In this document: in pieces, positions 56,590-64,000 of the stretch
How positions within the stretch are numbered: the first letter of the stretch is position 1
How the letters are laid out: each line of letters begins with the position of its first letter
From: Pseudodesulfovibrio cashew
GTDB taxonomy: Bacteria > Desulfobacterota > Desulfovibrionia > Desulfovibrionales > Desulfovibrionaceae
DNA: 64,000 bases
Assembly (NCBI RefSeq): GCF_009762795.1
Contig: NZ_CP046400.1
Location: forward strand, 1,155,501 to 1,219,500
Direction of reading: 5' to 3'
Translations under genes and position numbers: made by a program
The notes under the pieces: generated by a model
Databases searched by the model: none
Told to the model about the DNA's origin: nothing
The model's input: only the letters and a program-made list of their open reading frames with translations

Positions 56590-57840
56590 ATGCACAAGAC
56601 CGACAGCAAGACCTGGTCCCTGTTCAGCCTGAAGACGATCGTCCCGGCTGCGATCATCCTTCTGGCCGCCGTTGCCGCCTACGCCATGGTCGCCACCGCG
56701 CCCAAGGCGCGGAAAAAGGCGCCCGTCGCCATTCGTCCCACGGTGGAGACGGCGAACGTGTCCCCGGCCAGCCGCCGCGTGTGGGTCCCGGCCATGGGTA
56801 CCGTTGTGGCGGCCCGCGAGATATCCCTTGAGGCCCGGGTGTCCGGCGAGGTCAAGACCGTCAGCGCCATGTTCGTACCCGGCGGCTTCTTCAAGACCGG
56901 CGAGGAAATCCTGACTCTCGACCCCGAGGACTACGCCCTTGCCCTGAGCGAGGTGCAGTCCGAGGTGGCCAGCGCCGAGTACGACCTCAAGGTCGAGCAG
57001 GGCTACCAGAATGTCTCCGCAAGGGAGTGGGACCTGCTCAAGGGCACGGCCAAGGGAACCAAGGCGGACGAAGAACTGGCCCTGAGAAAACCGCACTTGG
57101 AAAAAGCCAAGGCCGCGCTCAAGGCTGCCAGGGCCAAGCTCAGGCAGGCTAAGCTTGACCTGGAACGGACCCGGATCACGGCTCCGTTCGCGGCCATGGT
57201 CGAGGCCAAGAGCACCGACATCGGGGCCACTGTCTCCGAGCAGGAGGCCCTGGCCACCCTGGTGGGCACGGATGAATTCTGGATCGAGGTCTCGGTCCCC
57301 ACGGACCGGCTTGGCTGGATCAATATCCCGGTCGGCGCGTCCGAAGGGGCGTTGGCCCGCATCCTGACCGGTAGCGGAGCGAACCGCTCCGAGCGCGAGG
57401 GCAGGGTGATTCGCCTGCTGCCCTCCCTTGAAAGCGAAGGCCGCATGGCCCGCCTGCTGATTTCGGTCAAGGACCCCCTGAATCTGGCCGGGAACGCCGA
57501 CGTCAAGCCGCTTCTGCTTGGCAGTTACGTGTCCGTGCAGATCGACGGCGGTACCCTGGACGGCGTGTACGCCATCCCGCGCACCGCCTTCCGTGAGAAC
57601 AATACGGTCTGGGTCCTGTCGGACAAGGGGACCCTGGACATCCGCACCTTGAACCCGGTCTGGCGCGACAATGAAGCCGTGGTCTTCGACCAGGGGTTGG
57701 CCCAGGGCGAGAGGGTGGTTACCTCCAACCTTTCCGCGCCCATCCAGGGTATGGCCCTGCGCGGCGCGACCGAGGCGGAGGCCGAATCCGGCACGCCTGA
57801 CGCCATTGGCGTGAAGGCGGAGGAGGGCGGCAATGGCTAG
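56590..57840 (+). CDS. RND efflux periplasmic adaptor, 416 aa
   Basis: An N-terminal membrane anchor (about 18-37, VPAAIILLAAVAAYAMVATA) is followed by a lipoyl half (ARVSGEVKTVSAMFVPGGFFKTGEEILTLD), a long alpha-hairpin (about 118-200), the other lipoyl half (ITAPFAAMVEAKSTDIGATVSEQEALATLVG) and a beta-barrel plus membrane-proximal domain. This is the HlyD/AcrA family. It bridges the pump and the NodT channel encoded on either side. Its end overlaps the pump gene by eight bases. Confidence 0.93.
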   Translation: MHKTDSKTWSLFSLKTIVPAAIILLAAVAAYAMVATAPKARKKAPVAIRPTVETANVSPASRRVWVPAMGTVVAAREISLEARVSGEVKTVSAMFVPGGFFKTGEEILTLDPEDYALALSEVQSEVASAEYDLKVEQGYQNVSAREWDLLKGTAKGTKADEELALRKPHLEKAKAALKAARAKLRQAKLDLERTRITAPFAAMVEAKSTDIGATVSEQEALATLVGTDEFWIEVSVPTDRLGWINIPVGASEGALARILTGSGANRSEREGRVIRLLPSLESEGRMARLLISVKDPLNLAGNADVKPLLLGSYVSVQIDGGTLDGVYAIPRTAFRENNTVWVLSDKGTLDIRTLNPVWRDNEAVVFDQGLAQGERVVTSNLSAPIQGMALRGATEAEAESGTPDAIGVKAEEGGNG

Positions 57841-60800
57841 CCCGGAAAACAAGGCCCCCAAGGGTCCCATCGCCTGGATGGCAGGCAACTCGGTCGCCGC
57901 CAACCTGGTCATGATCGTCTTGCTGGTCGGCGGGTTGATCTTCGGCTTCCAGATCAAGCAGGAGGTCTTTCCCGAGTTCTCTCTGGACACGGTCTCCATC
58001 TCCGTCTCCTACCCCGGGGCCAGCCCCGAGGAGGTGGAGCAGGGCGTGATTCTGGCCGTAGAGCAGGCCGTCCAGGGCCTTGATGGCGTGAAGGAGGTCA
58101 CTTCCTCTTCCGCAGAAGGCAGCGGCAGCGTGCAGGTGGAGGCCCTGGAGGGGGCCAACCTGCAGAAGCTCGCCCAGGACATCAAGACCGAGGTGGACAG
58201 GATCTCCTCCTTCCCCGAGGAAGCCGAGGACCCGGTCATCTCCGAGGTGTCCCACACTCGCGAGGTGCTCTCGGTCATGGTCTACGGCGACCAGCCCCAG
58301 GTTACCCTGCGCGAGGTGGCCGAGCAGTTGCGCGAGGAACTGCTCGCCGACACGGGCATCACCCAGGTGGAGCTGGCCGAGGTCAGCGACCTCCAGATTT
58401 CCATCGAAGTTCCCCAAGCCAAGCTGCGAGCCCACGGGCTGACTCTCCAGGAAGTGGCGGACCGGCTGGGCGAGGCCTCGGTTGACCTGCCCGGCGGCGG
58501 TATCAAGGCCGACTCCGGGGAAATTCTCGTGCGCATGAAGGAACGTCGCGACTACGGCCAGGACTTCGCCCGCACGCCCATCGTTACTGGTAGCGACGGC
58601 ACCCAGGTGCTGCTGGAGGACATCGCCACGGTCATCGACGGGTTCGAGGACGACGACATCGTTACCACCTATGACGGCATGCCCGCCGTGCGCCTTCAGG
58701 TCTACCGTGTAGGCACCCAGACGCCCATCACCGTGTCCGACGCCGTGCACAGGCAGTTGGAGACCTTTGAGCAGCGTCTGCCGGACAGCGTGCACGTCGA
58801 GGTGCTCAACGACATGTCCGAGGTTTTCTCCCAGCGCATGGACCTGTTGCTGACCAACGGCTACATGGGGTTGGTCCTGGTCTTTGTCTTCCTGGCCCTG
58901 TTCCTGGAGCCCCGGCTCGCCTTCTGGGTGGCCATGGGCATCCCCATTTCCTTTTTGGGCAGCTTCCTGATTCTCACCGCCGTGGGCGTGTCCATCAACA
59001 TGATCACCATGTTCGCCTTCCTGATCTCTCTGGGTATCGTCGTGGACGACGCCATCGTGGTCGGCGAGAACGTGTTCACCATGCGCCAGCAGGGCATGCC
59101 TCCGCTCCAGGCCGCCATCAAGGGCGCGCAGAGCATCGCCATGCCCGTGGTCTTCAGCGTGCTGACCAACATCGTGGCCTTCCTGCCGCTCATGTTCGTA
59201 CCCGGTGTCATGGGCAAGATATTCTGGTCCATCCCAGTGGTTGTCATCTCCGTTTTCTCCATCTCCCTGGTCGAGTCCCTGTTCGTCCTGCCCGCCCACC
59301 TGGCCCACCTGAAGGAAGGGCACCGCAGCCGGATCATGCTCTGGATCACGCGCTATCAGGAGCGGGTGGCGAACAAGTTGCTGCACTTCATTCGCAACGG
59401 CTACCGCCCCTTCCTGGATTGGAGCATGCAGTGGCGCTACGCGGTGGTGGCTCTGGGCATCGGGCTGCTGGCTCTGACCGGCGCTTTCGTCATGTCGGGT
59501 CGTCTCGGCTTCACGCTCATGCCCAAGGTCGAGTCGGACTATGCCTATGTGGAGGCCGAGTTGCCGTACGGGTCCGCCGTGGAACGCTCCAAAACCGTTC
59601 TCACGCGGCTGGAAGCGGCCGCCGAGCGGGTCCGCGACGCCAACGGCGGCGATAGGTTGGTCGAGGGCATCAACGCCAAGATCGGCGGCGAGGGGCGTGA
59701 CGTCTCCGGCACCCACGTGGTCAAGATACGGGTATATCTCACCCCGGCGGACCAGCGTCCCATCTCAACGGACGAGTTCGTGGCCCGGTGGCGCAAGGAG
59801 GCCGGGACCATCCCCGGTCTGGAGACCATCAGTTTTGCGGCCGACAAGGGCGGCCCCGGCGCGGGCGAGGCCCTGGAGTTCGAACTGAGCCATTCCGACG
59901 TGACCACCCTGGAGAGCGCGGCGTCCGCACTGGCCGACGCCCTGGAGCAGTACCCGCGCGTCAAGGACGTGGACGATGGTTTCTCGCCCGGTAAGCGCCA
60001 GCTCGACTTCACCATCACCCCGGCCGGGACGAGCCTCGGGCTCACCGCCGAGGACGTGGCACGCCAGGTCCGCGCCGCCTACTACGGCACCGAGGTCCTG
60101 CGCCAGCAGCGCGGCCGCAACGAGATCAAAGTGGTGGTGCGCCGCCCCGAAAACGAGCGCGTCTCGGAATACGATCTGGAGGAGCTGATGGTCATGACCC
60201 CCTCGGGCACGGAAGTCCCGCTGAGGGAGGTGGTGGACATCAAGCAGGGCCGTGCCTACACGGTCATCAAACGGCGCGACGGACGACGGGTCCTCTCGGT
60301 CACCGCCGACGTCACCCCGCGCGACCAGGCCTCCCAGGTCATGAATGCGGTCATGAAGGACGTCCTGCCCGGCCTCAAGGCCCAGTATCCGGGCCTGAGC
60401 TGCACCATGCAGGGCAAGCAGGCGGACATGAGTGAAAGCGTGACCAGCCTGATGACAGGACTGCTTCTGGCCATGCTCTGCATCTACGCTCTGCTGGCCA
60501 TTCCGTTCCAGAGCTATGTTCAGCCGCTGATCATCATGGTCTGCATCCCCTTCGGCGCGGTGGGGGCCGTGTTCGGGCACATCCTGATGGGCTACTCCAT
60601 CTCCCTGATGAGTCTGCTCGGCATCGTGGCCCTGTCCGGTGTGGTGGTAAACGACTCCCTGGTCTTCATCGAGTTCGCCAACAGCCGCCGCAAGCTCGGG
60701 CACTGCGCCCATGACGCGGTCCTGGAGGCGGGTACGGCGCGGTTCCGGCCCATCCTGCTGACCACCCTGACCACCTTCAGCGGCCTGGCGCCCATGATTC

Positions 60801-60997
60801 TGGAGACCTCGCGGCAGGCGCGGTTCCTGATCCCCATGGCTTTGTCCCTGGGATTCGGTATCCTGTTCGCCACGCTGATCACCCTGATCCTGGTGCCGTC
60901 ACTGTATATGATCCTGGACGATTTCCTGCTTTGGTTCCGGCGGGTTTTTTCCCGGTCCGAGGCTGTTGCGGAGTCGTCGGCGTCCAGTCAACGGTGA
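57833..60997 (+). CDS. RND-family efflux pump, inner membrane subunit, 1054 aa
   Basis: AcrB-type layout with TM1 near 17-36, the porter motif YPGASPEEVEQGVILAVEQAV, TM4 with SLGIVVDDAIVVGENVFTM (tandem Asp), a second periplasmic domain from about 555 and a final helical block with GYSISLMSLLGIVALSGVVVNDSLVFIEFAN. The drug specificity is unknown. With the adaptor and NodT channel upstream it makes a complete tripartite pump, likely controlled by the divergent CpxR-like pair. The tail is Ser-rich. Confidence 0.93.
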   Translation: MASPENKAPKGPIAWMAGNSVAANLVMIVLLVGGLIFGFQIKQEVFPEFSLDTVSISVSYPGASPEEVEQGVILAVEQAVQGLDGVKEVTSSSAEGSGSVQVEALEGANLQKLAQDIKTEVDRISSFPEEAEDPVISEVSHTREVLSVMVYGDQPQVTLREVAEQLREELLADTGITQVELAEVSDLQISIEVPQAKLRAHGLTLQEVADRLGEASVDLPGGGIKADSGEILVRMKERRDYGQDFARTPIVTGSDGTQVLLEDIATVIDGFEDDDIVTTYDGMPAVRLQVYRVGTQTPITVSDAVHRQLETFEQRLPDSVHVEVLNDMSEVFSQRMDLLLTNGYMGLVLVFVFLALFLEPRLAFWVAMGIPISFLGSFLILTAVGVSINMITMFAFLISLGIVVDDAIVVGENVFTMRQQGMPPLQAAIKGAQSIAMPVVFSVLTNIVAFLPLMFVPGVMGKIFWSIPVVVISVFSISLVESLFVLPAHLAHLKEGHRSRIMLWITRYQERVANKLLHFIRNGYRPFLDWSMQWRYAVVALGIGLLALTGAFVMSGRLGFTLMPKVESDYAYVEAELPYGSAVERSKTVLTRLEAAAERVRDANGGDRLVEGINAKIGGEGRDVSGTHVVKIRVYLTPADQRPISTDEFVARWRKEAGTIPGLETISFAADKGGPGAGEALEFELSHSDVTTLESAASALADALEQYPRVKDVDDGFSPGKRQLDFTITPAGTSLGLTAEDVARQVRAAYYGTEVLRQQRGRNEIKVVVRRPENERVSEYDLEELMVMTPSGTEVPLREVVDIKQGRAYTVIKRRDGRRVLSVTADVTPRDQASQVMNAVMKDVLPGLKAQYPGLSCTMQGKQADMSESVTSLMTGLLLAMLCIYALLAIPFQSYVQPLIIMVCIPFGAVGAVFGHILMGYSISLMSLLGIVALSGVVVNDSLVFIEFANSRRKLGHCAHDAVLEAGTARFRPILLTTLTTFSGLAPMILETSRQARFLIPMALSLGFGILFATLITLILVPSLYMILDDFLLWFRRVFSRSEAVAESSASSQR

Positions 60998-61004
60998 TAT
61001 AAGA

Positions 61005-61365
61005 GGAAGAGGAAAAGGAAGCCGCCTTTCAGGCGGCGATGATTGCTTTGAGGATTTCGTCCCTCCGGGCCGACTTACTTTTGGACCAGAGCGCCCAAAA
61101 GTAAGCAAAAGTCGCTCTGTTGGTACTGCAGCGCGATCTCGTGGCCAAGAGCCGCTAACACGGCTTCCGCTGCCCGAAAAGCGAAAGCCTGCCGGGCAGG
61201 CGCGCTTCGGGCTGCACTTCAGCCGTGTGCAAGCGGCTCTAAGCCCCGAGCTCGATGACCGGTCGCTGCCCGGGGTGACTGGTAGCTTGCAGTGTGTGGC
61301 AACTGTCTTTGCTCGACAAATCGAGTTAGCACCTGTCGGCGAATAAAAACAAGCAATTCGGCATG
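61005..61365 (+). repeat. Long intergenic repeat, copy 1
   Basis: Best matched over 61064-61272. It contains a perfect 11-base stem CTTACTTTTGG/CCAAAAGTAAG at 61074-61105, then AGCAAAAGTCGCTCTG and a long GC-rich inverted section ending near CCGAGCTCGATGA. The edges are approximate. Confidence 0.75.
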
Positions 61366-61575
61366 TTGACTTCCCCTTCGGAGGTCCGCAGTCAGCCCCT
61401 TGCTCACGGGCCTAGAAGCTCACCAAACCGGGCGGCGGCTCTTGTCCCTGGACCCGCACGGAGCGGGACGGCCTCCGAATGCTAAGGGGGGCAGATCGTC
61501 CCACTCAACGAAGTCCGGAGCCGACCGGGTTGGATGAGATTCTCGCCCGAGAGCACCGGGGCGGGGAGAACATAC

Positions 61576-61632
61576 ACAGCGACCTTTCTTTGCTACTTCC
61601 TTTGGGCGCCGCCAAAGAAAGTAGGCCCGCCC
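61576..61632 (-). repeat. Inverted, diverged relative of the repeat hairpin
   Basis: CTACTTCCTTTGG/CCAAAGAAAGTAG at 61593-61624 (one mismatch), flanked on its minus-strand 3' side by AGCAAAGAAAGGTCGCTGTG, similar to the AGCAAAAGTCGCTCTG of the direct copies. Confidence 0.6.
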
Positions 61633-61719
61633 GGCAGGGCATGGAGGGCTTTTGGGGCATAGCCCCAAACCCGGCTCTCTGCCGGAGTGAGGCAGCATGC
61701 CTAGCTGGTGATCAAAAAA

Positions 61720-62085
61720 GAGAAAGAGAAACGGAGGCCGCCTGTAGCGGCGATGGATGTAGGAAGGGTTTCGGCCCTTCCGGGCCGACTTACTTTTGGA
61801 CCAGAGCGCCCAAAAGTAAGCAAAAGTCGCTCTGTTGGTGCTGCAGCGCGATCTCGTGGTCAAGAGCCGCTAACACGGCTTCTGCTGCCCGAAAAGCGAA
61901 AGCCTGCGGGCAGGCGCGCTTCGGGCTGGGCTTCAGCCGTGTGCAAGCGGCTCTAAGCCCCGAGCTCGATGATCGGTTGTTGCCGGGGCGGGAGGTGACT
62001 TGCCGTGGGCGGCTATTGCCGTAAGTCCGGCAATTCGAGCTGGCACCTTGTTACGAATCAGAAAGAAGTAATTCGGCTCTCCGCC
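61720..62085 (+). repeat. Long intergenic repeat, copy 2
   Basis: Nearly identical to copy 1 over 61781-61987, including the same 11-base stem at 61789-61820, and more loosely alike to about 62085. The edges are approximate. Confidence 0.75.
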
Positions 62086-62113
62086 GGAGCATATTGCGAA
62101 AAAACATCCTCCC

Positions 62114-62127
62114 TTGATCGTGATCAA
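62114..62127. promoter_or_regulatory. FNR/CRP-type palindrome
   Basis: TTGAT-CGTG-ATCAA has both half-sites identical to the FNR consensus TTGAT-N4-ATCAA. It is centred about 60 bases upstream of the small Cys-rich gene and its downstream transporter. Confidence 0.7.
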
Positions 62128-62180
62128 TGCGCGATCAGGCCGCCAGGCCTAAATTGGAGCCACAAACCAAGGAGGCTCCC

Positions 62181-62402
62181 ATGTCCGTTATTACCGTCAA
62201 CTGTCCGTATTGCGCCGCTGTCCGGTCCCTGCCCGCCCCGCAGGACTACAGCCCGTTCTATGTCGATTGCGACCGCTGTTCCGAGCGGTTCATCGTGGAA
62301 CCGGTCCAGAACGGGACCATGGTCTACCGCGACGGCGAAGCCCCGTGCTGCTCCGACCCTGAGTGCCGGGCCACTGAAATGGGCGACGCCGGTCAGGACT
62401 GA
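62181..62402 (+). CDS. Small Cys-rich (zinc-ribbon-like) protein, 73 aa
   Basis: Cys pairs CPYC (about 8-11) and CDRC (about 30-33) are spaced as in a zinc ribbon, and a CCSDPEC group follows near the C-terminus (about 57-63). AAGGAGG before ATG 62181 is strong. It could bind zinc, another metal or iron-sulfur. The next gene, a transporter, starts 20 bases downstream, so the two are co-transcribed behind the FNR-type box. The specific role is unknown. Confidence 0.75.
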   Translation: MSVITVNCPYCAAVRSLPAPQDYSPFYVDCDRCSERFIVEPVQNGTMVYRDGEAPCCSDPECRATEMGDAGQD

Positions 62403-62422
62403 TACGAAGGAGGAATTAGAAT

Positions 62423-63424
62423 ATGTTGACCTTGTTGAAGAAATTGTCCGCTCATCTCATTCTGGCCATCCCGGTCATGATGCTCGCGGGCTTTGCCTGC
62501 GGCATGCTCATGGATGCGTCCCAGCTCAAGGCCCTGATCGTGCCCTTCACCTTTCTCATGGTCTACCCGATGATGGTCACCCTCAAGGTCCGCAAGGTCT
62601 TCGAGGGCGGCGACATCAAGGCCCAGGTCCTGACCCAGTGCATCAATTTCGGGGTGGTCCCCTTTCTCGCCTTTGCGGCGGGCAGGATCTTCTTTCATGA
62701 CAACCCCTACATGGCGCTGGGGCTGCTCCTGGCCGGGCTGGTGCCCACCTCGGGCATGACCATCTCCTGGACCGGCTTTGCCAAGGGCAACATGTCCGCT
62801 GCCGTGAAGATGACCGTCATCGGCCTGGTGGCCGGGTCCCTGGCCACGCCGTTCTACGTGCAGGCGCTCATGGGCACGGCTATCGAAATGAGCCTGCTCG
62901 CGGTCTTCAAGCAGATCGTGTTCATCGTTTTCCTGCCCATGGTCCTGGGCTACGCCACCCAGCGCTACCTGGTGAAAAAGTACGGCCAGCCCCGGTTCCA
63001 GCGGGAGATCGGCCCCAACTTCCCACCGCTCTCCACCGTTGGCGTGCTCGGCATCGTCTTCGTGGCCATGGCCCTGAAGGCGCGGACCATCGCCGCCGCT
63101 CCCGAGATGCTCCTGTCCATCCTCGCGCCCCTGGCCCTGATCTATGCCCTGAACTTCATTCTCTCCACCGTGGTGGGCAAGGCGCTGCTGCCGCGCGGCG
63201 ACGCCATCGCCCTGGTCTACGGCTCGGTCATGCGCAATCTATCCATCGCCCTGGCCATCGCCATCAACGCCTTTGGCGCAGAGGGCTCGGACGCGGCCCT
63301 GGTCATCGCCATGGCCTACATCATCCAGGTTCAGTCCGCGGCCTGGTACGTGCGCTTCACCCCGAAGCTGTTCGGCCCCGCCGAGGAGCCGGAAGCGGTA
63401 CCCGAGCCCCAACCGGCCAGGTAG
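62423..63424 (+). CDS. BASS-superfamily transporter (Acr3/arsenite or bile acid:Na+ symporter type), 333 aa
   Basis: About ten hydrophobic segments, with the crossover-helix style motifs GLLLAGLVPTSGMTISWTGFAKGN and ALVYGSVMRNLSIALAIAINAFG, fit the BASS/Acr3 fold. The annotation 'arsenic resistance protein' is common for this branch. The Cys used by Acr3 for arsenite would be expected in a conserved helix; the protein has Cys in FACGML and TQCINF, so arsenite transport is not assured. GGAGG precedes the start. It is in an operon with the Cys-rich protein, and a hairpin follows. Confidence 0.78.
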   Translation: MLTLLKKLSAHLILAIPVMMLAGFACGMLMDASQLKALIVPFTFLMVYPMMVTLKVRKVFEGGDIKAQVLTQCINFGVVPFLAFAAGRIFFHDNPYMALGLLLAGLVPTSGMTISWTGFAKGNMSAAVKMTVIGLVAGSLATPFYVQALMGTAIEMSLLAVFKQIVFIVFLPMVLGYATQRYLVKKYGQPRFQREIGPNFPPLSTVGVLGIVFVAMALKARTIAAAPEMLLSILAPLALIYALNFILSTVVGKALLPRGDAIALVYGSVMRNLSIALAIAINAFGAEGSDAALVIAMAYIIQVQSAAWYVRFTPKLFGPAEEPEAVPEPQPAR

Positions 63425-63451
63425 TCTTCCGCCGACCTGCACGCTCCATTT

Positions 63452-63497
63452 CGGCGCTCCCCGTTCCGGCATTTTGTTGCCGAAGCGGGGAGCGCCG
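63452..63497 (+). terminator. Long hairpin after the transporter gene
   Basis: Arms CGGCGCTCCCCG and CGGGGAGCGCCG with an inner CGGC/GCCG pairing, followed by TCGGTTTG. It is a probable terminator. Confidence 0.7.
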
Positions 63498-63627
63498 TCG
63501 GTTTGATCGGACCTTTGGTTGCGTTCTCTCACTGACGGAATGCATTTTTGTTTCGTTCACTGAATGATTTTAGCACCAAATTTGCAATTCCTGCGGCGAG
63601 CGTTAACTTTTTGACCGTGGGAGCAGC

Positions 63628-64000
63628 GTGGTCCGCTATCGACTCAATCCGACATTTGTCGGCGAAATACCTGAAGATCATTGGCATGGACAGCTGGTGG
63701 TCGCCTTTGGTCGTGTCCGGATTGACGCGGCCATTCCCGAGGACCGGGTCTGGCGGGTGGAAAATCCTGCCGGGGACGGAATCAGGGGATTTGCCGACCG
63801 TCTCAGGCCCGAGCTGCTGGTGGACGGCATCTTTTTCGTGGTGCCCGAGTCCCTGGAGCCGGAGGACGCCTGTGCGGTTTTCGACATCCAGAGGCTCCTC
63901 ATCCATCTGCACTACAAGTATGTCTATTTCCCACAGCGCTCCCTATCCACCGCCGACGTGGCGGGCGTGCGCGAGGAGTCGCTGCCCGACGTCATCCGGG
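63628..64000 (+). CDS. Hypothetical protein, N-terminal part (runs off the window)
   Basis: The frame opens after a TAA at 63604, and GTG 63628 with GGGAG just upstream is the only reasonable start. The 124 visible residues (VVRYRLNPTFVGEIPEDHWHG at the start, later FRVENP-like WRVENPAG and LHYKYVYFPQRSLSTADVAG) have no signal peptide and match no family I know. Codon use is typical of the neighbouring genes, so it is probably real. It continues beyond 64000. Confidence 0.65.
   Translation, partial: MVRYRLNPTFVGEIPEDHWHGQLVVAFGRVRIDAAIPEDRVWRVENPAGDGIRGFADRLRPELLVDGIFFVVPESLEPEDACAVFDIQRLLIHLHYKYVYFPQRSLSTADVAGVREESLPDVIR

Larger units (their letters stand above)
60998..62180. other. 1.18 kb gene-free region built of repeated elements
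   Basis: It holds two direct copies of an approximately 360-base element (about 61005-61365 and 61720-62085) and, between them, a short inverted relative at about 61576-61632. Frames that cross it have no ribosome sites and repeat between copies. A hairpin GCCGCC/GGCGGC near 61021-61038 probably ends the pump transcript. No transposase is seen. Confidence 0.7.

Noticed and set aside
57719-59716. Open frame of about 665 codons on the minus strand across the second RND pump
   Set aside because: Antisense shadow of a well-supported gene; no domain signature.
61060-61990. Protein-coding genes within the repeat region
   Set aside because: Several frames of 60-180 codons exist on both strands, but the same sequence recurs in both copies, no ribosome sites precede them and the translations are low-complexity Arg/Pro/Ala-rich.

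Overview
The window looks like a chromosomal segment of a Gram-negative, anaerobic, motile sulfate-reducer of the Desulfovibrio/Pseudodesulfovibrio type. This is inferred from a class I hybrid cluster protein (Cys-X2-Cys-X7-Cys-X5-Cys N-terminus) with an HcpR-like box upstream, a long-type ATP phosphofructokinase end, many large PAS/hybrid histidine kinases, RND pumps, TonB-receptor and flagellar hook genes, and GC-rich codon use. No rRNA, tRNA, CRISPR array or complete insertion sequence was seen.

Layout. 1-6.6 kb: phosphofructokinase 3' end, a small excisionase-like HTH protein, a SAM methyltransferase, a MarR regulator with a perfect operator next to a ChbG/HpnK deacetylase, a DUF3431 protein and a lone MacB-type permease. 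6.8-12.5 kb: two TetR regulators, the second leading an RND adaptor/pump operon. 12.9-20.5 kb: a VOC-HAD fusion, an Fe-alcohol dehydrogenase overlapping a PAS kinase, a 1182-residue hybrid kinase whose Hpt domain lacks its histidine, and a glycosyltransferase-like gene. 20.7-22.4 kb: hcp. 22.4-27.3 kb: an Rhs locus on the minus strand with one 420-residue Rhs gene and a train of orphan C-terminal tips, most followed by a putative immunity gene. 27.6-30.1 kb: a DUF4405 membrane protein opposite a two-component pair. 30.3-38.9 kb: trmO, an EF-hand protein, a sigma-54 activator, a group of protein-modification genes (GNAT, SET, RimB-like, RimK), hsp20 and an MscS channel. 38.9-47.9 kb: a flagellar operon (sigma factor, flgD, flgE, flgK, flgL, fliD) and flagellin. 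48.2-52.9 kb: response regulator, TonB receptor, YfiR and a CHASE8-like kinase in one operon. 52.9-61.0 kb: a Cpx-like pair divergent from a complete tripartite RND pump. 61.0-62.1 kb: non-coding long repeats. 62.2-63.4 kb: a Cys-rich small protein and a BASS/Acr3-type transporter behind a perfect FNR-type palindrome. The window ends in a partial gene.

Most notable: (1) the Rhs tip/immunity array, with two diverged paralogues of one effector-immunity pair; (2) a YfiR/CHASE8 sensory module that appears to feed a histidine kinase and an OmpR-type regulator, with a TonB receptor in the operon; (3) the SET/RimB/RimK/GNAT group; (4) a sigma factor at the head of a flagellar operon behind a sigma-54-like promoter, encoding very lysine-poor hook and cap proteins; (5) the VOC-HAD fusion. 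All functional calls come from reading motifs by eye. No database search was run.
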